DNA of 49,808 bases from an uncultured Massilia sp. (GTDB lineage Bacteria; Pseudomonadota; Gammaproteobacteria; Burkholderiales; Burkholderiaceae), in the NCBI GenBank assembly GCA_946886065.1, contig CAMPHU010000009.1:1-49808 (forward strand), read 5' to 3'. Below the pieces are notes generated by a model. That model was not told the DNA's origin, made no database searches, and saw only the letters and a program-made list of their open reading frames with translations. Shown piece by piece: positions 44,894-49,808 of this stretch. A program made the position numbers and the translations under genes. The stretch's first letter is position 1. Each line of letters starts with the position of its first letter.

Positions 44894-45792
44894 TGTCCGC
44901 CAGACTGGCTCTCGCTGCGCTCGGCCTGTGCGCGAGCGCGGGCGCCTGGGCCGGCCTGCCCACCTTTTGCGAACGCGCGAAGGACATCAGCGCCGAGGAG
45001 CAGGACCGCGTGCTGCGCTTCGCCGGCGTGGTGAAGCAGGAGCTGGAGCGCTCCGGTGCGCGCGCCGCGGTCATCGCGCGCGCGGGCACGGACCTGAGCC
45101 GCTTCGGCCTGCTGTACTCGCATGCCGGGATTGCCCTCAGAGACAATCCCGGCAGCCCCTGGGCCGTGCGCCAGCTGTATTACGCCTGCGACGAAGCGCG
45201 CCCGCGCCTGTTCGACCAGGGCGTGCCGGGTTTCGCGCTCGGCGCCGACGCGCCGCAGCGGGGACACATGTCGCTGCTGTTCCTGCCCGACGAACAAGAA
45301 CGCCTCCTGGTGCAGGCGGCCCTGAACAAGCCCCTGGCGCTGGCGCTGCTGGCCGGGAAGTACAGCGCCAACGCCTATGCCTACGGCACGCGCTACCAGA
45401 ACTGCAACCAGTGGGTGGCGGAGCTGATCGCCAGCGCCTGGGGCCATCTGGATGGATTGGAGGCGCCGCGCGAGCAGGCCCAGGCCTGGCTGCGTGCCCA
45501 GGGCTACGCCGCCGGCCCCGTGAAGATTCCCTCGCACGCCATGATGTTCGCCGGGCAGTTCGTGCCGCTGGTGCACCTGAACGATCATCCGGTGGACGAC
45601 ATCCACGCGCTGGCGCTGCACGTGAGCGTGCCGGCCTCGATCGAAGACTTCGTGCGCCGCCAGGCGCCGCAGGCGCGCCGGGTCGAGGTGTGCCATGACG
45701 CGCAGCGCATTGTCGTGCGCCGCGGCGGGGAAGCGCTGGACGCCGCCTGCACGCCCAAGCCAAGCGATGAAGTAGTCGACATCGGATCCTGA
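44893..45792 (+). CDS. DUF2145 family secreted protein
   Basis: 299 residues with a signal peptide (LALAALGLCASAGAWAG). DUF2145 motifs are plain: RFGLLYSHAGIALRDNPG, WAVRQLYYACDEARPRLFDQ and YQNCNQWVAELIASAWGHLD. The pair SHAG (His) and NCNQW (Cys) recalls NlpC/P60 papain-fold hydrolases, so a cysteine hydrolase role is possible but unproven. It is coupled to the Ser-rich secreted protein gene. A possible hairpin at 45809 follows its stop, just ahead of the hydrolase gene. Confidence 0.87.
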   Translation: MSARLALAALGLCASAGAWAGLPTFCERAKDISAEEQDRVLRFAGVVKQELERSGARAAVIARAGTDLSRFGLLYSHAGIALRDNPGSPWAVRQLYYACDEARPRLFDQGVPGFALGADAPQRGHMSLLFLPDEQERLLVQAALNKPLALALLAGKYSANAYAYGTRYQNCNQWVAELIASAWGHLDGLEAPREQAQAWLRAQGYAAGPVKIPSHAMMFAGQFVPLVHLNDHPVDDIHALALHVSVPASIEDFVRRQAPQARRVEVCHDAQRIVVRRGGEALDAACTPKPSDEVVDIGS

Positions 45793-45808
45793 CCGGCTTT
45801 ACACTCAT

Positions 45809-45831
45809 CCTGTCATGGCAACCATGTCAGG
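45809..45831. promoter_or_regulatory. near-perfect inverted repeat covering a ribosome site
   Basis: Arms 45809-45818 (CCTGTCATGG) and 45822-45831 (CCATGTCAGG) pair at nine of ten positions around a 3-base loop. The right arm contains most of the AGGA ribosome site of the hydrolase gene at 45838. It may be a translational switch or an operator. Confidence 0.5.
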
Positions 45832-45837
45832 AAAACA

Positions 45838-46683
45838 ATGATGATCAAGCGCTTGTTGATCGGCTTACTCGCGATGTCCGCGCTCCAGGCCTCGGCCCGC
45901 GAGACATCGGGTGTGCAGTTCGCCCAGGTGGGCGGCAACCGGCTGGCATGGGAATGCCGCGGCAGCGGCGACAAGACCGTCCTGCTGGTCGCCGGCATGG
46001 GACTCGATGCCCATGCCACCTACAAGAATACCTTCCGCAATCTCTCGGCCAGCGGTTACCGGGTCTGCCTGTACGACCGGGCCGGTTCGGGCGAGAGCAC
46101 GCCGCTCACTGCCGCGCGGCCCCTGAAGGCGCTGGCGGACGAGCTGGATGGCCTGATCCGGGAGCGCCAGTGGCGCGACGTGGTGCTGGTGGCGCATTCG
46201 TTCGGGGGCCTGGTCGCGCGTGCCTATGCGCAGGGCAAGCCGGACGCGGTCAAGGGCATCGTGTTCGTGGATAGCGTGCACGAATCCTGGTATCCGGCAT
46301 TGAAGGCTTCGCTGTCGCCGGATGGCTGGCGCATCATGGACATGATCATCCAGTGGGAAAAGAACAAGCACGCCCACGAGGACTTCGCCGAGGCCTCGTC
46401 CACCATGGCGGCCAATGCCGGCAAGCTCGAGATGCCGGTGACCGTGCTCAGCCGCGGTTTGCCGCATACCTCCATCCGGCAGGCCAAGATGAGCTATGCC
46501 GACGTCGACGCCTTCAACAGCACCTGGGACAAAGCGCAGTTCGAGCTGGTGAACATCTCGGGCAATGCGCGGCACGTGCCCATGCGCTATGCGGCGCACC
46601 TGTTCGACGAGCAGGATCCGTGGATCGTCATCGACGAGATCAAGCTCCTGCTGGAACGGGTCGAAGGAACGAAGAAGCCGTAG
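45838..46683 (+). CDS. alpha/beta hydrolase with signal peptide
   Basis: 281 residues with an N-terminal hydrophobic signal (LLIGLLAMSALQASA). The fold is indicated by VLLVAGMGLDAH (oxyanion loop), YDRAGSGESTP, the nucleophile elbow VLVAHSFGGLVARAYA (Ser in AHSFGG, with Ala in the first position instead of Gly), and the C-terminal His in NARHVPM. The likely acid is the Asp of KGIVFVDSVHE or nearby. It is probably secreted to the periplasm and may hydrolyse an ester or lactone; substrate unknown. Its 3' end overlaps the convergent nucleotidase gene by 44 bases. Confidence 0.9.
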   Translation: MMIKRLLIGLLAMSALQASARETSGVQFAQVGGNRLAWECRGSGDKTVLLVAGMGLDAHATYKNTFRNLSASGYRVCLYDRAGSGESTPLTAARPLKALADELDGLIRERQWRDVVLVAHSFGGLVARAYAQGKPDAVKGIVFVDSVHESWYPALKASLSPDGWRIMDMIIQWEKNKHAHEDFAEASSTMAANAGKLEMPVTVLSRGLPHTSIRQAKMSYADVDAFNSTWDKAQFELVNISGNARHVPMRYAAHLFDEQDPWIVIDEIKLLLERVEGTKKP

Positions 46684-47383
46684 CCTCAGCCCTCAGCCCT
46701 GCCAGTGAGGGCTGGACTTCATCCAGCCGGCCGACCTCGTAGGTGGGCAGCGCCTGCGACGCATTGGCCAGCTTTCCCGGATTGAACCAGCAGCTGTCGA
46801 TGCCGTAGCGGTTGGCCCCGAGGATGTCCGCATCGAGCCGGTCGCCGACGATGACCGTCTCGCCGTGGGAAAAGCGGCGCGCCATGCGGGTCGTGTACTC
46901 GAAGAAGCGGCTGTCGGGCTTGGCGTAGCCGCAGGCTTCCGAGGTCGCGATGAAGGAAATGTGGCTGCCCAGCCCGGCGCTGGCGATGCGGCGCCGCTGG
47001 ATGTGGTCGACCCCGTTCGTGATGATGCCGACTTCGCCGCAGGCGGCCAGCGATGCGCACAGGCGCAGGGCGCCGTCGATCAGGACCACGGTTTCCGACA
47101 GCGATTCCAGGTACAGGCGGCTGGCCGCTTCCGCGTCCAGCTCCAGCCTGTGCGCGGCGAAGACCTGGCGGAAGCGCTCCACCTTGAGGAAGTCTTTCGT
47201 CACCGTGCCTTGCTCGAAGCGCTTCCAGAGATCCAGGTTGATGGCCTGGTAGTCCGGGAACAGCGCCTGGCCCGGTTCGTGCAGGCCGAGTTCGCGCATG
47301 GTGCGGGTGAAGGAGAGTTGTTCGGAAGCCCGGAAGTCGAGCAGGGTATCGTCCAGGTCGAACAGGAACAGCTTGTATTTCAT
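46640..47383 (-). CDS. yjjG: YjjG-family HAD nucleotidase
   Basis: 247 residues from the ATG at 47383 (open to 47422 without a better site). HAD motif I is FLFDLDDTLLDF, motif II Thr in IITNGVDHIQRRR, the motif III Lys in YAKPDSRFFEY, and motif IV VGDRLDADILGA. The GVDHIQRRRIASAGL segment and length match YjjG, which dephosphorylates pyrimidine nucleotides such as dUMP and mutagenic analogues. Motifs are all intact. Its end runs into the hydrolase gene's end. Confidence 0.88.
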   Translation of the reverse strand: MKYKLFLFDLDDTLLDFRASEQLSFTRTMRELGLHEPGQALFPDYQAINLDLWKRFEQGTVTKDFLKVERFRQVFAAHRLELDAEAASRLYLESLSETVVLIDGALRLCASLAACGEVGIITNGVDHIQRRRIASAGLGSHISFIATSEACGYAKPDSRFFEYTTRMARRFSHGETVIVGDRLDADILGANRYGIDSCWFNPGKLANASQALPTYEVGRLDEVQPSLAGLRAEATASSFLRPVPAGA

Positions 47384-47453
47384 GGCGCTTGCCAGGCGGG
47401 TAAGGGGCTTGCATGGTAGCACGCGGCGCCAGGCGGCATTCTTGTGCCGGCAG

Positions 47454-47624
47454 CTAGGCGTCGAACAGGTGGAAGTAGATCGCTCCGTAGCTCAGTGCCG
47501 CCGACAGGATGACCAGGGCCACGCCCAGCACAGGATACCAATTGATACTGCGCCCGGCCTCATGCTCCCGGTCCGGATGCCTGGACGCTTCGACTGCTTT
47601 CATTACCTTTACCGCGCTCATCAT
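47454..47624 (-). CDS. 56-residue single-pass membrane protein
   Basis: A small frame, 70 bases upstream of the nucleotidase gene on the same strand. It starts at MMSAVKVMKAVEASRHPDRE and ends in a hydrophobic stretch PVLGVALVILSAALSYGAIY followed by FHLFDA. A charged/polar N-terminal half and a single helix suggest a small inner-membrane protein. Codon pattern is GC-rich in third positions, as in neighbouring genes. No clear ribosome site except GAGCAG. Such small proteins often regulate larger membrane complexes; the partner is unknown. Confidence 0.7.
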   Translation of the reverse strand: MMSAVKVMKAVEASRHPDREHEAGRSINWYPVLGVALVILSAALSYGAIYFHLFDA

Positions 47625-47755
47625 GCTGCTCGAATAAAAGGCGGATTATACGAGAAGCATGAGAAAAAGAAGCTATTGTTTCTAGAATGTAACTTCTATA
47701 CATCGCTGCAGGAATCTGTGTCATGCGTCATCCGCCGTACACCTGCCGTGCTCGC

Positions 47756-47784
47756 TTGATCCAGGCTTGTCATTTATTTAATAT
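47756..47784 (+). promoter_or_regulatory. candidate sigma-70 promoter
   Basis: TTGATC (47756-47761), a 17-base spacer and TAATAT (47779-47784), placed about 60 bases before the membrane protein start at 47846 in an AT-rich patch. Both hexamers match consensus at four or more positions. Confidence 0.6.
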
Positions 47785-47845
47785 GCTCATCGGCGTCCCG
47801 CTGCCGCCGCCACGACTGATGCCGGATTGCCAAAAGGATCGCGTC

Positions 47846-48481
47846 ATGACCATGCCCGAGATCGACTTCAGGACCATGAAACTGATGGTCGCGCTCATCG
47901 CGCTCAGCCTCAGCGGGGCGACGCTGTTTTTCGCCGAAGGACCGCTGATTTCGATCAGCCACGCGTATTGCTCGGGCGGCACCTCGCGCGACATTTTCGT
48001 CGGCTTCCTGTTCGCGATCGCCGCCATCATGACGGCGCATAACGGCGCCAACAGGCGGGAGAAAATCGCCAGCAAGATCGCGGGTGTCTCCGCGGTCGGC
48101 ATCGCCCTGGTGCCGACCGCCTGCGACACCGGCGCCGAATCGCCCTGGCACTTCGCCTTCGCCGCCCTCATGTTCGCCATCCTGGCGTGGTTCTGCTGGT
48201 CCTTCTACCAGCGCACCAGGATCAAGCCGCATCAGACCCAGGCGCAACGGCGGCGGGTCGTCTACGCGCTGTGCGGCATCGGCATCCTCGCCTCGATGGC
48301 GCTGATCGCCGTGAACGGCCTGTTCGATCTCTGGCCGGAGGCCAACCTGAGCTTTTACTGCGAGGCGGCCGGGCTGGCGCTGTTCGGCGTGTCCTGGCTG
48401 ATCGCCAGCCATTTTCTTCCCTACTTCGAGCACCCGTCCGAGCGCATGAAGCTCACCGCGCCACCGGTCAAGCGCGCTTAG
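47846..48481 (+). CDS. polytopic inner-membrane protein
   Basis: 211 residues from the ATG at 47846 with AAAAGGATC upstream; the frame is open to 47723 but that extension is not hydrophobic or membrane-like. Hydrophobic segments include LMVALIALSLSGATLFF, IFVGFLFAIAAIMTAH, IAGVSAVGIALVPTAC, FAFAALMFAILAWFCWSF, LCGIGILASMALIAVNGLF and AAGLALFGVSWLIASHF, about six helices. The pattern resembles DUF998-like integral proteins, but a firm family call is not possible. A promoter candidate stands in front. The stop is 5 bases before the convergent sulfatase-like gene. Confidence 0.75.
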   Translation: MTMPEIDFRTMKLMVALIALSLSGATLFFAEGPLISISHAYCSGGTSRDIFVGFLFAIAAIMTAHNGANRREKIASKIAGVSAVGIALVPTACDTGAESPWHFAFAALMFAILAWFCWSFYQRTRIKPHQTQAQRRRVVYALCGIGILASMALIAVNGLFDLWPEANLSFYCEAAGLALFGVSWLIASHFLPYFEHPSERMKLTAPPVKRA

Positions 48482-48486
48482 GACGC

Positions 48487-49785
48487 TCAGCTGCGCGGCA
48501 GCGGCTTGCCGCGCGCAATCACTTCGCGGCAATCGCCTTTCATCGTGGCGTCGTCGTAGTCGGTCCAGCCCCAGCTGTCCACGTAGCGCTTGTGCCGCTT
48601 GAACGCCGGATTCACGAAGCTGCGCTCCAGATGCTCGTCCGGATAGCGGATGTCGGCCATGTCGAGCACCGTGTGGAACATGTTCTCGGTCGACAGCCTG
48701 GCCTTGCGGTGGCGCCGCAGCTGCGCGATCTTGGACGGGAAGCGCTCCTCGTAGGATGCCGAATACCAGACGAAGGCCGGCACGTGGAATTCGTATTGCG
48801 TGTTATGCCCGTGGAAGGCGATGGTGCAGGACTTGTCGTACAAGGTCTGCCCATGGTCGGCCACGTAGAGCAGCGAAGACGGCAGGCCGGATTCCTTCAG
48901 CACCCCGATCACGTTGGACAGGAACCAGTCGGTATACAGGATCGCGCTGTCGTAGCTGTTGCTCATCTTCGGGCGCAGCGACTTGTCGGTGACGTCCGGC
49001 TTGTCGATGCCGGCCAGCGAAGGCTGCCAGCGGTCGAATTCCTTTGGATAGCGGTGCGCGTAGTTCCAGTGGCTGCCCAGGGTGTGCAGCACGACCAGGA
49101 CCTTCTGCGCCGGATCGCGCACCGCGCGCCGCAGCGGGTCGAGCAGCACCGCGTCGTAGCTGGCGCTGTCGCCGAAGCCGCCCAGGTTCAGGAACTCGAC
49201 CTGGTCCGCCTCCTTGGCGAACACCGACACGGGCGTGTCGAACTTGCCGAACGAGACCTGGTTCGACAGCCAGAAGGTCTTGAAGCCCGCTTCCTTGAAG
49301 GCCGAGAGGAAGGATTTTTCGTAGAAGCCGTCCTTCAGGCTCTGCATGGCGGGTTTGCGCGAAATGATCACCGGCACCGACAGGCGGGTGGCCGAGACCG
49401 GCGTGATCACGTCCGGCAGGGTCACCAGGTTCGACTCCTTCGACAGCAGCGGGTTGGTCTCGCGTGCGTAGCCGTTCAGGCTCCAGCGGTCGAAGCGCGA
49501 GGATTCGCCCAGCACCATGACCACGATTTGCGGCGCATGCGTGTCGCCCAGCTGGTGCGCACCGAAGCGGAAGGCGGCGCTGCGCCGGTTCAGCTCGGCC
49601 AGGTAGACGCGCTCGCGGTAGAAATCGACCCCGCGCGCGGCCAGGCCGAAGGGCCAGGACTGGGCCGTGGCGCGCAGGTCGAAGGGCAGCCTGGCCCAGT
49701 GGGGCAGGGGCGGCAGGGCAGGGGCAGGCGGCCCGGGGCGCACGGTTTTGGGGGCGGAGGACGCCGGCGCCTTCACCGCCCGCAA
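48487..49785 (-). CDS. phosphoethanolamine-transferase-like sulfatase-fold protein
   Basis: 432 residues from the TTG at 49785, with a GTG at 49776 as alternative. The catalytic core matches the EptA/OpgE/CptA group: metal-binding Glu in VLGESSRFDRWSLNGYARET, the nucleophile Thr candidate in TPVSATRLSVP, LHTLGSHWNYAHRYPKEF, and the Asp-His pair in LYVADHGQTLYD with FHGHNTQYEFHVPAF. These enzymes transfer phosphoethanolamine to periplasmic glycans or lipid A and normally carry about five N-terminal membrane helices. No such helices are in this frame, and a TAG stands at 49795-49797. So the protein is either a truncated form or the gene is frameshifted at the window edge. Confidence 0.82.
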   Translation of the reverse strand: MRAVKAPASSAPKTVRPGPPAPALPPLPHWARLPFDLRATAQSWPFGLAARGVDFYRERVYLAELNRRSAAFRFGAHQLGDTHAPQIVVMVLGESSRFDRWSLNGYARETNPLLSKESNLVTLPDVITPVSATRLSVPVIISRKPAMQSLKDGFYEKSFLSAFKEAGFKTFWLSNQVSFGKFDTPVSVFAKEADQVEFLNLGGFGDSASYDAVLLDPLRRAVRDPAQKVLVVLHTLGSHWNYAHRYPKEFDRWQPSLAGIDKPDVTDKSLRPKMSNSYDSAILYTDWFLSNVIGVLKESGLPSSLLYVADHGQTLYDKSCTIAFHGHNTQYEFHVPAFVWYSASYEERFPSKIAQLRRHRKARLSTENMFHTVLDMADIRYPDEHLERSFVNPAFKRHKRYVDSWGWTDYDDATMKGDCREVIARGKPLPRS

Positions 49786-49808
49786 CCTCGGACGCTACGA
49801 CGCCGTGG

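Overview
The window is high-GC DNA, roughly two thirds G+C by eye, with short intergenic gaps and dense, mostly complete genes. The mix of Bug-family tricarboxylate receptors, MetR/MetE, DUF2145, DUF488, GFA and TldD/MoxR/DUF58 clusters fits a free-living betaproteobacterium of the Oxalobacteraceae (Massilia/Telluria type). This assignment is inferred from gene content and codon style only. I saw no tRNA, rRNA, CRISPR array, complete insertion sequence or prophage.

Layout. 1-9469: a tightly overlapping operon running TldD (cut by the window edge), TldE-like, DUF4159, MoxR ATPase, DUF58, BatA-like, DUF4175-like and an anchored membrane protein, followed by a TfoX-N protein. 9566-11263: three minus-strand genes (a HEPN-like membrane protein of lower GC, a GFA-family protein and a membrane protein). 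11521-12552: a secreted-type zinc peptidase candidate. 12612-15032: a TonB-dependent receptor with its terminator. 15455-16210: two small unknown genes. 16170-24937: a minus-strand operon for an adaptor/ATPase/two-permease (MacAB-like) ABC system, a sigma-54 response regulator, its histidine kinase, a GST and a spermidine-synthase-like protein. In front of it lie a GG-N10-GC sigma-54 promoter and an inverted-repeat array that could be the regulator's enhancer site. 25170-26798: a MutS-like ATPase with membrane segments.

26768-34051 is a hydroxy-acid catabolism region: a D-tartrate dehydratase-like enolase with a divergent LysR regulator, an EEP phosphatase/nuclease, a second, paralogous LysR regulator, a Bug receptor and a LeuC/LeuD-type hydro-lyase pair. 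34056-35120 is a DUF5694 protein.

35291-38840 is the most unusual locus: a Tat-signal NMT1/NrtA-like receptor, a SCO copper chaperone, a membrane-anchored cupredoxin-like protein, and an SsuC-type permease with its ATPase, in one operon with overlapping ends. This suggests an ABC importer coupled to copper or redox handling.

The remainder holds a TPR lipoprotein next to a LysR tail fragment, a DUF488 protein, metE/metR with three phased TCATGA motifs between them, an RDD protein, a Ser-rich secreted protein paired with DUF2145, an alpha/beta hydrolase, a YjjG-type nucleotidase, a 56-residue membrane protein, a polytopic membrane protein and a sulfatase-fold phosphoethanolamine-transferase-like protein at the right edge.
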